Assembly (NCBI RefSeq): GCF_963855985.1
Contig: NC_087104.1
Location: forward strand, 2,108,001 to 2,172,000
From: Ostrinia nubilalis
Taxonomy: Eukaryota > Arthropoda > Insecta > Lepidoptera > Crambidae
Reading direction: 5' to 3'
DNA length: 64,000 nt
Shown here piece by piece: positions 10,500 through 21,805 of the stretch. Within the stretch, counting starts at the first letter, position 1, and each line of letters opens with the position of its first letter. The notes beneath the pieces were generated by a model, which did no database searches, had not been told where the DNA came from, and saw only the letters and a list, made by a program, of their open reading frames with translations. The position numbers and the translations under genes were made by a program.

Positions 10500-10625
10500 T
10501 TTTTTTTTTTTTTAAGGGACGCGCGCTGGTAGCTTGAGGAGCTTTTCCAGCTTCACCGGGCAGAGTGGCGAGTACAGAAGGTACTCTAGCCGTTTGGCGA
10601 TCGTCGGTGCGCGTGCCGACGAGGC
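10500..10625 (-). mobile_element. Poly(A)-tailed retroposon fragment
   Basis: A T run at 10500-10514 marks the 3' end of a minus-strand retroposed sequence. It continues as GC-rich sequence (reads CGCGCACCGACGATCGCC on the minus strand) for about 110 bp, then returns to GR 3' flank (CTGAATATTTCATAGTTCGG). Probably the 3' end of a poly(A)-tailed LINE or its SINE; the family is not recognised. Confidence 0.5.
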
Positions 10626-10657
10626 CAAGTCTGAATATTTCATAGTTCGGAGGCAAA

Positions 10658-12045
10658 TTAGTCCAGTCAATGAATGCCTTAACGACGGTGTAGAGAGAAA
10701 TCCATGGAACACAATTTCTGACCTCGGGACTTTATTTAGCCTTGTTAGGTGGTGAACATAGCAAAAGTCCCCGCCCTTAGCCCTTGAGCCGGCGGGAAGA
10801 GGGGGGTTTAAAGGTACCACTTTTCGGTTTTTCGCTTAATCCTCGGAAACTATGCGTCCTAGTGACATGACTACTATGAACCAAAAAAAGCTTATTCAAT
10901 TTGCTACAGGTGAGACCGTCAAGTTTTTCTATATCTTGTATAGTTTTTGCGGCATCTGCTCTAGAAGGTCTGTAAAATTGGAAATTTTATTTTTGTCTTA
11001 CATGTTCTTTTCAGGAGAAAATCGATTAAATCAACATTGAGCAAACACTATAGACATGCGGGGGCATGTTAAGCCTAGTTCCAGGGAGGGGACTGCACCG
11101 TGCGTATATTTAGACGAACCAATTAGAGCCACTTTTGACTCCTCATCATTCAAAAACTACTGTGCATTAACACTTCAAATTTGACTCATGTGTTGAGACT
11201 TGTAAGATAAACATCAGCTTCAAATTTCATAAATATACCTCAAACGGTTATTTAGGTATTGACGTTCAAAAATCGACATTTAGAACACTAACATCTATCT
11301 ATAACATGTGAAATGTTAAAATTTACTGGTTTTTTTATTTGTTCCTTTGTATTTACATAACTACCTTTCTGGATGCCAAATTTGAACCTTCGATGTCATC
11401 TGGAAGTGGTTAGAATTTGGTCTATAGGTCAAACATGTAGATTTTTGGACGCCAATACCTAAAGAACCGTTTGAGGGATATTTGTGAAATTTGAAACTGA
11501 TGTATATCTTGCAAGTCTCAACACATGAGCTAAATTTGAAGTGTTAATGCATAGTAGTTTTTGAGTGATGAGGAGTCAAAAGTGGCTCAAAGTGGTTCGT
11601 CTAAATATACGCACGGTGCAGTCCCCTCCCTGGAACTAGGCTTAACATGATCCCGCATGTCTAGAATGATTGCTCAATGTTTATTTAGTCGATTTTCTCC
11701 TGATGGGAACATGTAAGACATAAATAAAATTTCCAATATTACAGACCTTCTAGAGCAGATGCCGCGAAAACTATACAATTTATTGAAAAACTTGACTATC
11801 TCACCTGTAGCAAATTGAATATGCTTTTTTTGGTTCAAAGTAGTCATGTCACTAGGACGCATAGTTTCCGAGGATTAAGCGAAAAACCGAAAAGTGGCAC
11901 CTTTAAACCCCCCTCTCCCCGCCGGCTCAAGGGCTAAGGGTGGGGACTTTTACTATGTTCACCTCCTAACTAGTCTAAATAAAGTCCTGAAGTTAGAAAT
12001 TGTGTTCTACAGTTTTCCATCTATAATGCTTTATTGACTGGACTA
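10658..12045. mobile_element. Foldback element, 1.39 kb
   Basis: Starts TTAGTCCAGTCAAT and ends ATTGACTGGACTAA. Both halves are inverted copies of each other over most of their length; short mirror ORFs at 10852-11040 and 11674-11862 give near-identical 62-residue readings. The unpaired centre is about 11300-11410. It interrupts the GR 3' flank between GGCAAATTA and ATCACAACG. No transposase. Confidence 0.75.
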
Positions 12046-12419
12046 AATCACAACGAAAAAGTTATCGTTCCAACTTCAAATTAAAAAAAATAGCCAAGTG
12101 CGTGTCGTGCTACACGCAGTGTAGGCTTCCGTAGTTGTCCGTCGTTAACATAATATATTTCAGAAGCAAGCAATTACTTCATCTAAAGTCATATTTAATA
12201 TTTTCTTCTAAGGGATTTTTATTAGTTAGGAAATTTTACAATACATGACTTACTTGACTATTATTTTTCATATCTAAATTACTGGTGTAATTTAACTACT
12301 GACTGACAAAAATGATCTTACAGCATTGACATACCAATATTGTTAGCTAATAAGCATCTATGGCTAAACTTTATCCTTGAATTATCTTCTATTATTACTT
12401 ACCTATACGTTAAACAAAA

Positions 12420-12846
12420 AACTAGAGGGTAATAAGTAATTACCTTTTGTAGCTGTATTTGCTAAACACTGTTGTCAACAGTAATTTGTTGATTATCAAA
12501 TCATGTGCTTTGTTTCTGACTCGACGACCACCCTCGACCCATGTGTCATTATTCCCTATAAAAAATAAACAACCTGAATAATGGTCAAATACATTTCCAA
12601 TGTGACATTACATTGGAATACCTTAATCACTGGCTTTATGAATGTCAAGTAAACAAATTACGATTCTTGTGCAAACAAACTTTAAGTCAATAATTTTCCA
12701 AATGTACTTCAATGTAATCACCCAAAGCCCGTGGAAGAGCTGTAACATTAGCTCGTCTCTACGTCGACTCCTGTGTAGCTAGGATCTACTTGACCACCAA
12801 TAACAACCCAACCAGTGAAGGCCAAGTTCAACTCTCTTCGTCAACC
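12420..12846 (+). promoter_or_regulatory. Copy B upstream region
   Basis: This block is conserved in front of copies B, C, D and, in part, E. It contains a TATA-like CCTATAAAAAATAAAC (12555-12570) and, about 25-45 bp further, the inverted repeat CCAATGTGACATTACATTGG (12597-12616). It then runs through CTCGTCTCTACGTCGACTCC to the start codon. Conservation among paralogues, TATA position and the palindrome suggest the core promoter and 5' UTR; the transcription start is inferred only. Confidence 0.5.
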
Positions 12847-13686
12847 ATGAAGAATAGAAACAAAATACAATACATCCCAAGAAATGCGTTTGAGACCATG
12901 AGTCCTTTATATTTTTTACTAAGCACGTTTTGCAAGACCACTCTCAGTCGCGAAAACAAGCGTCTACGAGTAAACTATTCATGGCCTAAACGAATAATTC
13001 TAATGACTATACTCGCTCTAACCATAGTTGGTCTCACCACCGCAAAAGTTATGGTATATCTTGGAATGTCTGGAGAGATTTATCATTCAAATTTTTTCAA
13101 TGTCTCACAAATGTTGTATTTACCAAAGTTCACTCAGTACATATTGGATTTGATTTACTGTTTCAAGTACGGAAATACTAATTTGAAATATTTCAAAGTA
13201 TATGAACAAATTGATGATATTCTCGGGATGGCATACAACAGCGTCATAAAATCCAAAGTGTTGAAAGCTGTTGTTTCTATAAGTGTGTTGTGTTGTATAT
13301 CAATTATAATGGATATCGCAGTTTGTAGCTTAACATTAGAAATATTCATAAATATGTTGTACTACCCTGATTACGTATTGTCTTTCATAAACCTACTAAC
13401 TGCAATTGAAATGAGTGCTCATATAATTCAAATAGAATATAGACTTAAAACTATAGCCGATGTACTCCAAGACCTACACTCTTCAAGCACTGAGCCACTG
13501 GATTGTGTAGATGTTGTTGGTGGTAGGAATTGGTTGTATATCTCCAAAGAAAAAGCGACCAAAAGAATCATGAATAATTATAAAGTTTTTGAAGATAATT
13601 ACCTGCACGATATTGTTTGGTTGAACAAATGTTATTTGTTGCTGACTGAACAAAATAATTACATCAATGAAGCGTTTGGTATACGG
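12847..13686 (+). CDS. Gustatory receptor copy B, exon 1 (intact gene)
   Basis: Exon 1 of an apparently intact 390-residue gustatory receptor: a seven-transmembrane, inverted-topology ligand-gated channel subunit expected in the dendrite membrane of taste neurons. Splicing 12847-13686, 14250-14421 and 17973-18133 gives one open frame of 1173 nt. Residues 1-280 lie here. Predicted membrane segments: about 49-71, 88-106, 139-160, 168-192, then the long cytoplasmic loop and INEAFGIR at 273-280. The ATG is the first in the conserved block; an in-frame ATG 19 codons upstream is not conserved. The exon ends at CGG before GTTTGT, a weak donor, chosen because the phase matches exon 2 and the same site is present in every copy. 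Ligand unknown; the sequence does not show whether it is a bitter or other receptor. Confidence 0.85.
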
Positions 13687-13994
13687 GTTTGTGTTTAAAC
13701 TATACTACATAATATAATAATACTTTAATTTATATCTTTTACGTAAAATTAAATATTGATTTTAATTAATGTTTTCAGATTTTATTCAACAATTCTTTTC
13801 AGCTTTTTAGCATAGTGTATAATATAAACTTATCTATACGGATCTTCAGTGGTTATGTCGTAAGTAATCCGAATTATAAACAATTTTTATATAAACAAAC
13901 ATGTCGTATAAATAATTGATGGTTTAACTACTGTTCACTTAAGAGGCACTTAAATTGTTTGTTCTTCAAACTCTTTTAAGATTTTGTGAATAAG

Positions 13995-14185
13995 TTAAAG
14001 AACCAAATCATACGATGCGTTGCGGCACCGTACCGCAAAGATTTTGCCGTACCAAATGCATTGATCACCATCGCCATTGCGCACGCAGGCTAATCGCGTT
14101 GGTTTGGCCGAACCTTAGGAAGACGCAGCGACACCGCTCTGACGTCGCATCGCTGCCGCAGCGCATCGTGTGCTTTGACTCTAAC
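13995..14185. repeat. GC-rich intron 1 element, short version
   Basis: Contains CGATGCGTTGCGGCACCGTACCGCAAAG and ends GCGCATCGTGTGCTTTGAC; a deleted form of the 4285-4600 element at the same intron position. Confidence 0.5.
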
Positions 14186-14249
14186 TCATAATATTAATTC
14201 AGGCTTTTGTCAACCTACATTACTTCACTTTTAATTTTCATTTAAACAG

Positions 14250-14421
14250 GTTACAGATGGATCACCAGGGATTTTATTTGTTGTAACCCTTTCATGCCTA
14301 CTGTGGGCTCTTTGCTTTATAGTAAACGTTGGATATTTAGTTAGCTGCTGTGAAAGGAGCTATGAACAGAGAGACATTATTATCAGCATTACGAATCATA
14401 TACTAGTGGACAAGAATATAA
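14250..14421 (+). CDS. Gustatory receptor copy B, exon 2
   Basis: 172 nt, acceptor TTTAAACAG, donor GTAAGT. Encodes residues 281-338: a hydrophobic TM6 (GILFVVTLSCLLWALCFIV) and the loop CCERSYEQRD..ITNHILVDKNIS. Starts in phase 0 and ends in phase 1. Confidence 0.85.
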
Positions 14422-14810
14422 GTAAGTAGAAGTCAATTAAGGGGGCCTATCATATTATGAGCTGTTAGCTACCGCCAATAAAATTTTAAACAAAATCGCT
14501 TAAAAGCACGGAAATTTATCCTTGTCGTGACAAGATCGGTGTTATAAATTGCAGAAACAGATGTATGTTGTATTGAATTAAGCATTATGTCACGTTCATA
14601 TTTCCAAAGATCACACTCCCACAAGATAATAATATGATGGGCAGACTGCTCATGATGACTGATTCAACACTCACGGAATCAAAAGGAGACAGAACTAGTT
14701 TGAATTCGTGAAGCTTATGTTTAAAGTTGCCATGCCTCGTAAGGAACTGCGACGAGCAATGGTCGATTTCTAGCCATCGCCTAGATATAGTTAGGAGAGG
14801 AAGAATTTAT

Positions 14811-15130
14811 ATCCCATCAAAAACAATACTTGTCAAAAAAACCAAGTCTCGCAACTCAGTTGTTCTACGGTAAAAAGTTGTGAGATCCATGTAATACCAA
14901 GTCCAGGCCAGGAAATCTTTAACGTTTTACATAAATTATTGACTTGGCCATCGCACTAAATAATTTAATTTACACGTGTTTTCATGCGATGGCCAAGTCA
15001 ATATATTTATGTAAAACGTTAAAGATTTCCTGGCCTGGACTTGGTATTACATGGATCTCACAACTTTTTACCGTAGAACAACTGAGTTGCGAGACTTGGT
15101 TTTTTTGACAAGTATTGTTTTTGATGGGAT
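14811..15130. mobile_element. 320-bp near-perfect palindrome
   Basis: Arms of about 145 bp starting ATCCCATCAAAAACAATAC match inverted with very few mismatches; the loop is about 14957-14985. Non-coding foldback MITE in copy B intron 2. No clear target duplication. Confidence 0.85.
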
Positions 15131-15686
15131 CTCATTTCTTTTTGTATTTTGTAGACAGCAGTTATGTATCTAGAAAACTGGACCGAAATTGAAAAATTTT
15201 ACTCGACTTGGCGGTTGCACTATCGTGCCCCCAAATATTTTAGTTTTTCCTTGATTCACACACCAAACACTACTTATATTCCAAATTTGAAGCTTCCAGG
15301 TCTGCTAGAAGTGCCTTAGAATTTTGATGATCGGTGAGTCAGTCAGTGGGTCAGTGAGTGACAAAATTAAGTAACTTTGACCCGTTATAATTCTTAAACT
15401 ACTGGTTCAAATTGAATGAAATTTTAAATATACCGTGTCTTTACAATGCCTGCATAGCTAATGAAAATTCAGCCTTCTAGTTTTATCCACAACGAAGTTA
15501 CAGGCGGTCGAAAATGGCCTGAATTGCTTCGAGAAAAGGATGGTACGGCCGTGCCGCTTTTTTGCTCGACTTGGTGGGGGCACTGCCGTGCCCCCAGATA
15601 AGTGACGCCATTTTACTGACGTATCCCATCTTTTTTGCCATTCAGTAACTAATTCCTCTTCAACGATTTGTCGGGAATCAAATAAC
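15131..15686. other. Intronic repeat sequence without genes
   Basis: Contains two related blocks reading TGCTCGACTTGG.G....GCACT..CGTGCCCCCA at about 15198-15235 and 15570-15600, plus GTGAGTCAGTCAGTGGGTCAGTG at 15336. Probably a fragment of a dispersed lepidopteran repeat. No ORF. Confidence 0.4.
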
Positions 15687-15688
15687 TA

Positions 15689-17322
15689 CACTCGCGAGCA
15701 AAAGTATGGAATCACTTACATGAAGTTGTTTCCACGCGATCTTGTGTACTAACGAATTTGTTAGGAACAAAAAAAGTGGCACCATTTTAAAGATTAAACT
15801 TTTATCTTTAAATTGATACCAAATTCATTTAAATCACACCAGTATTTAAAAAGATATCCCGGCTGATGTGAAGAAGTAACGAAAAAGACATGTATGAACT
15901 GTTTGATACGTCGCGAGTTGCGGCCTATTTACCCCCTATAAAAGCACGCGTTTTCGGATTTTTGCTTTCACACGTTGATTTATACACATCTCCGCTTCTT
16001 TTGACACTTTACCTGGGATTCTACACCTTCAGAAGTAGCACAAATCGTTGCACTATTGCAAGAAGGGCTCAGCCAGCGGGCTGTCGCACGTCAGCGCCAC
16101 ATAAGCCAGTCCTGGGTTTCGACAGTTGTAAGACGCTTTCGGGAGACTGGTGGCTTTATCCCGAGACCAAGTTCTGAACAGCGCCGGTGCACATCGCAGA
16201 GGGAAGACCGTTTTTTCATGTCAACCTCTCTATGAAATCGTCATTTGACTGGAATCGATGTCCATCAAGAGCTCAGAAATGTTCGTAAGATAGCTGTTAG
16301 CGAGTAGACAGTTTGTCTAAGATATAAGCAATAGAATTTGACTCCATAAAGGCCTGCCACAGGCTCGAAACTGACGGCAGGTCACCGATAAGCACCCTTT
16401 CAATTTGCTCGTACACATCTCGATGGGAAGGCGAGTAATGGAGGCGAGTTCTGTTCTCCGATGAATGCAAACTGTGTTTGCAGGGCAGCAGTCGAAGAGG
16501 TCGGGTTTATAGGCGGCCTGAGGAGCGATTTGTGTAGTGCTGGTTCGCTGAAACAGTGACTTATAGGGGTGGCTTGCTCGACTTAACATCGAGATGTGTA
16601 CGAGCAAATTGAAAGCGTGCTTATCGTGACCTGTCGTCAGTTTCGAGCCTGTGGCAGGTCTTTTTGGAGTTAAATTCTATTGCTTATGTCTTAGACAAAC
16701 TGTCTACTCGCTAACAGCTATCCTACGAATATTTCTGAGCTCTTGCTGGACGTCGATTCCAGTCAAATGACGATTTCATAGAGAGGTTGACATGAAAAAA
16801 CGGTCTTCCCTCTGCGATGTTCACCGGCGCTGTTCAGAACTTGGTCTCGGGATAAAGCCACCAGTCTCCCGAAAGCGTCTTAAAACTGTCGAAACCCAGG
16901 ACTGGCTTATGTGGCGCTGACGTGCGACAGCCCGCTGGCTGAGCCCTTCTTGCAATAGTGCAACGATTTGTGCTGCTTCTGAAGGTGTAGAATCCCAGGT
17001 AAAGTGTCAAAAGAAGCGGAGATGTGTATAAATCAACGTGTGAAAGCAAAAATCCGAAAACGCGTGCTTTTATAGGGGGTAAATAGGCCGCAACTCGCGA
17101 CGTATCAAACAGTTCATACATGTCTTTTTCGTTACTTCTTCACATCAGCCGGGATATCTTTTTAAATACTGGTGTGATTTAAATGAATTTGGTATCAATT
17201 TAAAGATAAAAGTTTAATCTTTAAAATGGTGCCACTTTTTTTGTTCCTAACAAATTCGTTAGTACACAAGATCGCGTGGAAACAACTTCATGTAAGTGAT
17301 TCCATACTTTTGCTCGCGAGTG
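15689..17322. mobile_element. Palindromic Tc1-like transposon
   Basis: Both ends read CACTCGCGAGCAAAAGTATGG from outside in and are flanked by TA. Two head-to-head copies of the 5' half of a Tc1-like element (15689-16421 and 16589-17322) surround a 167-bp asymmetric centre. The translation of about 16024-16215 shows the Tc1 helix-turn-helix region (EVAQIVALLQEGLSQRAVA, then RRFRETGGFIPRP), and the centre reads SDECKLCLQGSSRRGRVYRR, the region of the second catalytic aspartate. Stops and frameshifts abolish function. The mirror ORFs at 15890-16177 and 16834-17121 are out-of-frame shadows. Confidence 0.8.
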
Positions 17323-17397
17323 TAGTCTCTCTCTAACTCTGCCTAGAATGCTTAGATCATATTATACCTAAGTCGTGTTAGCGCACAATGTTTTACT

Positions 17398-17637
17398 TCC
17401 TGCTAGCTTTCCGCCCGCGGCTTCGCCCACGTTGAATTTTGTCTGTCACAGAAAAATATTATCGCGCGCGTCCCTGTTTCAAAAACCGTGATAAAAACTA
17501 TCCTATATCCTTTCTCGGGACTCAAACTATCTCTATGCCAAATTTCATCAAAATCGGTTTAGTGGTTTAGGCGTGAAAGCAATACAGACAGACAGACAGA
17601 GTTACCTTTGCATTTAGAATATTAGTATAGAGAAACA
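17398..17637. repeat. SINE-like dispersed repeat
   Basis: Begins GCTAGCTTTCCGCCCGCGGC, contains GCCAAATTTCATCAAAATCGG and a CAGACAGACAGACAG run, and ends TTAGAATATTAGTATAG. Same general family as 59717-59895. Non-coding. Confidence 0.6.
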
Positions 17638-17689
17638 TTTTTTTTGTACTTGGAAAAAATGCATAAAACTGCATACCCGCCGCTGTGGT

Positions 17690-17905
17690 CAGGCGACGGG
17701 TTATGTGGGGCTCTCCATGTCAGAAGGGCAAGGCCTACCCACTAAAACAACCACGAATGTCCTTCTTTCTGGGCATAGGGGAAATGCCGGTATGGACCTG
17801 CTGCTGCAGTGCGGACCCACCTTTTGTACCACGGACATCGAGTGCGCTTTCGTGCATACTATAATATACAGAAGGATCAACCCTACTCCCAAGGAATCCC
17901 CTGAC
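17690..17905. other. Unrecognised fragment, possibly LINE-derived
   Basis: A GC-richer stretch open in several frames (for example 17705-17935 plus and 17701-17910 minus) just before exon 3 of copy B. Sequence such as GAATGTCCTTCTTTCTGGGC has no counterpart elsewhere in the window. Possibly a retrotransposon fragment; origin not recognised. Confidence 0.25.
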
Positions 17906-17972
17906 TCCAAAAGCCTCTTTTATAAACATCATTGATTCGTGAGCTAGGTACAATAATGATAATTTATTGCAG

Positions 17973-18133
17973 GTGAATCCACAAGAAAGAGTCTAGCTGA
18001 ATTCCGGAGCTTGGTCTACCTCAGACCTATCAACTTCACCGCAAATAACTTCTACCGACTTGACAATGGTCTACTGGTGTCCTTCGCTTCTGTTGTCACT
18101 ACTCTTACCATTATCATGCTTCAGAACTTGTAA
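17973..18133 (+). CDS. Gustatory receptor copy B, exon 3
   Basis: 161 nt to TAA at 18131-18133; acceptor TTATTGCAG. Encodes ESTRKSLAEFRS, then TM7 ending VTTLTIIMLQNL, the GR C-terminal signature region. Polyadenylation signal AATAAA at 18224-18229. Intron 2 is 3.55 kb and is filled by palindromic elements. Confidence 0.85.
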
Positions 18134-18223
18134 GAGATATTTAACTTTATTGTAATGTGTATTCGGTTCAATTTTGAAATGCAATTTTGTATCTTAGATT
18201 ACTTAGATGTTCTTCACTTTGTC

Positions 18224-18229
18224 AATAAA
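18224..18229 (+). terminator. Polyadenylation signal of copy B
   Basis: AATAAA 91 bp after the stop codon, conserved after copies A, C, D and E. A second AATAAA follows at about 18244. Confidence 0.6.
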
Positions 18230-18684
18230 GTATGTTTTTTGGAATAAAGGTGTTGCTTCTCTTACTTTTTTAGTCTTTGTAGGTTACCGATAGATCAATG
18301 TTAATTTAAATTGTAAACCAACAATATTGTTCTGAATATTTCATAGTTCGGGGGCAAATTATCACAACGGTAAATTATTATTAATCGTTACAACTTCAAA
18401 TTCAAAAAAAGTGCTGACTTTTGTCTTGTTGATAACCACAGTGACTGTAGTATGCATGCAAAGGTTGAAAGATTACTGCGTATTTTTTATCGAAGATAAT
18501 TTCCATTTAAAATTAAATAGTTTAATCAATTTCGTGTATGTTTTGTCTGAGTTACTTCAGTTTGTCATAAACTTGAAGTTCATTTTGAAATTCGGCGGTC
18601 TCATTAAATTGATCGAACATAGGGACTTATCATTTCAACGAAGTAAAAAACAAGGTGTTGATTGTGTTGCTTGCTTCTGAAATA

Positions 18685-21405
18685 CAGTGTGAGTCACGTT
18701 AAAGTGTACATATGAAAATAGATGAAACTAGACCTGTTTTTATCGACAAAAAAGAGGTCAAAAAATTTTTGAGTTTTTTTTTTTTAAATTTTTTATAGAA
18801 TTTTTTTTCTTCCAATTACTTATTGTAAAGAAAACGTAATAACTTTTAAACTAAGCAGTAGATCCTGATAAAATAAAAACAGTAATAATGCTAAATAACA
18901 GGCGATACTAAAAAAAATACATAAAATACACAAAAAAGGCCAACAAATAATAAAAAATGATACTTTTTGAAAAAAACAGCTTAAAAATTCGTGTTTTTTT
19001 GGTTATTTGATAAATTTCTCCAAAAAATGCCCCTATAACCGGTGGTTTTTATTACTTTTTATTGTTCTATATCGTATTATCTTTGTAAAACCAAAAATCG
19101 CATGTCTCTATCCCTATCACAACATTTGCTATGATCGTTTGAACAAAGGCCTGCCACAACATTATTCTCCGCTAGAGGTAGAGAAAATTTTAATTTTAAC
19201 TAAAATGCTTATTTTACTTCGAAATCTTTTGTTTTTATTTGAAATCTAACTTGTCTTTATCAAAATTACAAATCTAGAGCCATTTTCAGTTTTTTTGGTA
19301 ACGAAGCGTTGAATGGCGCGCCCGGAGAGGCTTAGTTCAAACGATCATTGCAAACGTTGTGATAGGGATAGAGACATGCGATTTTTGGTTTTACGAAGGT
19401 AATACGATAGAGAATAATACAAAGTAATAAAAACCACTGGTTATAGGGGCATTTTTTGGAGAAATTTATCAAATAACCAAAAAAAACACGAATTTTTGAG
19501 CAGATTTTTTTCAAAAAGTATCATTTTTTATTATTTGTTGGCCTTTTTTGTGTATTTTATGTATTTTTTTAGTATTGCCTGTTATTTAACATTAACGTAA
19601 ATGCGCCTATTACCGCCAGTTTAAGCTGACTTCGGATAAACGTTAGAAAATTAGATATAAGACGTGGTGATAGAAAAGACACTTTAATTTATTTATAACA
19701 ATGATGAAGTAATCTTAAAATTCAAGTAGTAACAATGAGTATTCAATCACACAATAATTAATAAATAGCAATTTAATCTGAAAAAGCAGTTGTTTCTATT
19801 ACCGACCTATAGACGAGGTGTGTTTCTATTAACGTTTTTTCTGTTTCTATTACCGACCGCTAAGAATATTGCTCTTCAATTGGGTATATTCCAAGAGGCA
19901 CGGGTTCGATTCCCGCTCAGAGGCTCGAGAACCACTTGATTTTTTCAAGTTAAATTTGTTTTGCTTTTAGTTTTAGTTAAATTTGTTTTTTTTTTAAGTT
20001 ATTTTTTTATTATTATTAAAAGAGAAAAGGCACGCTTCTCGAAAATAAATAAATAGTCAAGCAGAAATAGTAGAATAATAAATTCCTCAATTTAATATTT
20101 TATTTTTATTTTTAATTTGACTATAATTTTTAATTCGTTTTTGACTGATGGTTTTGATTTTAATTGTGTGTAATTGTGTATTTTAATTTAAACTATGGAC
20201 AATTGGACACTGTCGGTATAATTTTTTTTTTATTAATCCAATAGATCTTAAAAAGTTACATAGTAGTTGTGATAACGCATGATTGGTTTGGTGTCATGTC
20301 ATAAATGTTAGTTATATACAAAATACAGGCTTATAAGTCTTCGCAGGTGGCGTTATAGTTATGAGGCGGTAATAGAATTAAGTATGAATATTACTTTATT
20401 CTATTACCGACCGTAAAAAAAAAACAGTAACCAGCTAAAATATCTACTTTAATGAAGACGTGATCAGTGAAGTATCATTTCTATTAGGTTTTATTTTATA
20501 TCAAATAAGTACTAATTAGAATTTAAGAGGTTTTTATAAAATCTATTGTCATACATTATTAGAGATATTCTTTAATGTTCATTGCAGTTTTATGCCAAAC
20601 CTATGACAATTAATGTATGGCGTTAATTGATTTAATTATGTGAAATATTCTTATGAATCGATCAAGACAACAAAGTGGAGGTTAAATGCGTAATTAAAGA
20701 TATAAATACTAAAATAAGAAACTTAATCAAAATTCTAACAACGCCCTGGGTCGGTATTAGAAACCAAATTATGGAAAGTGTTTCTATTACCGCCCTTATT
20801 TAAAATTGTATTTAAGCCACAAAAATACAGCGAGAGGGCTATATTGAGGGTTTATTAAGGAAACTAAAGTACGAATTAATATTGTTATGCAAAAACATGT
20901 TGGTATACTCATTTTAAATGTGTTAAAATCGCTAATTAATAACAAGGTGCACCTTAAGTAGCTGGGAGCGCGTCAGTATGAAAAGTGCGTCCGTTGCGGG
21001 CGCGTCCCATTTAATGTGAAATAACTCCGTTTACTGGTTATTTACGAACACAAACTTTAATCGTTTGATAGTCAATAAACATATCTGGAAATTTTTTAGG
21101 TAACTTGTTTTCTGGAACCTGTTATTATGTCTTTTATGAAAGAAAGAAAAATAGGGCGGTAATAGAATACAAATTTTGGGGGGTCGTTAATAGGCGCACT
21201 TACGTTATTACTGTTTTTATTTTATCAGGATATACCGCTTAGTTTAAAAGTTATTACGTTTTCTTTACAATAAGTAATTGGAAGAAAAAAAATTCTATAA
21301 AAAATTAAAAAAAAAATTCAAAAATTTTTTGACCCCTTTTTTGTCGATAAAAATAGGTCTAGTTTCATCTATTTTCATATGTACACTTTAACGTGACTCA
21401 CACTG
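18685..21405. mobile_element. Palindromic TA-flanked element with insertion
   Basis: Ends CAGTGTGAGTCACGTTAAAG and its inverse, with TA on both sides. The uninserted site is visible after copy C (GAAATATATTGTGTTAACACGG near 39283), which proves the TA duplication. Apart from a 1.61-kb inner insertion (19595-21205) the element is about 1.1 kb and almost wholly self-complementary, with a centre at about 19150-19330. Mariner-superfamily-like by target site; no transposase. Confidence 0.8.
19595..21205. mobile_element. 1.61-kb element with dispersed CTATTACCG motifs
   Basis: Inserted in the preceding element between TA dinucleotides (the intact site is at about 22704-22716). Ends ACGTAAATGCGCCTATTA and TAATAGGCGCACTTACGT form an imperfect inverted repeat. 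The motif TTCTATTACCG(A/C)CC or its complement recurs at about 19793, 19846, 20365, 20400, 20751, 20783 and 21155. A tRNA-like B box (GGGTTCGATTCCCGC) lies at 19903-19917. No long ORF. Non-autonomous; classification unknown beyond the TA target. Confidence 0.65.
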
Positions 21406-21805
21406 TATATTGTGTTAACACGGACTACTAATGGAACCCTACACTGCGCGTGGCACGACACGCACTTGGCCAATTTTTTATTCATCTTTACCAAGCACTC
21501 TGGTATTTATACTCATTTCTTACGGAATCGAAATTGCTACTGTCGTTCCCGTAAATTCATTAATCAATTGTAATTGATTTGTGTGTCAATATAATTCCAA
21601 TTGCATACAGACTAAAATAAATCACAAAAATATTGCAATGTTTAGTTACTTAATGAGAAAACATTATTCGATGGTGTTAGGAATTTTCATATTTATCAAT
21701 GTTTTATATAGGTATGTAGATTGAAAGGCGAAACCCACGATGCGTTGCGGCGACATCGCGACGGAGCGATGCCGGAGCGGTGTCGCTGAGTCGTCTAACA
21801 CTATA

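Noticed and set aside
15890..16177. Mirror 95-codon ORFs at 15890-16177 and 16834-17121 as a real duplicated gene
   Set aside because: They run out of frame through the Tc1 transposase; the frame with the helix-turn-helix motif is a different one.
19900..19935. Functional tRNA gene (B box GGTTCGATTCCCGC)
   Set aside because: No matching acceptor stem, D arm or anticodon arm could be built upstream; treated as tRNA-derived or fortuitous.
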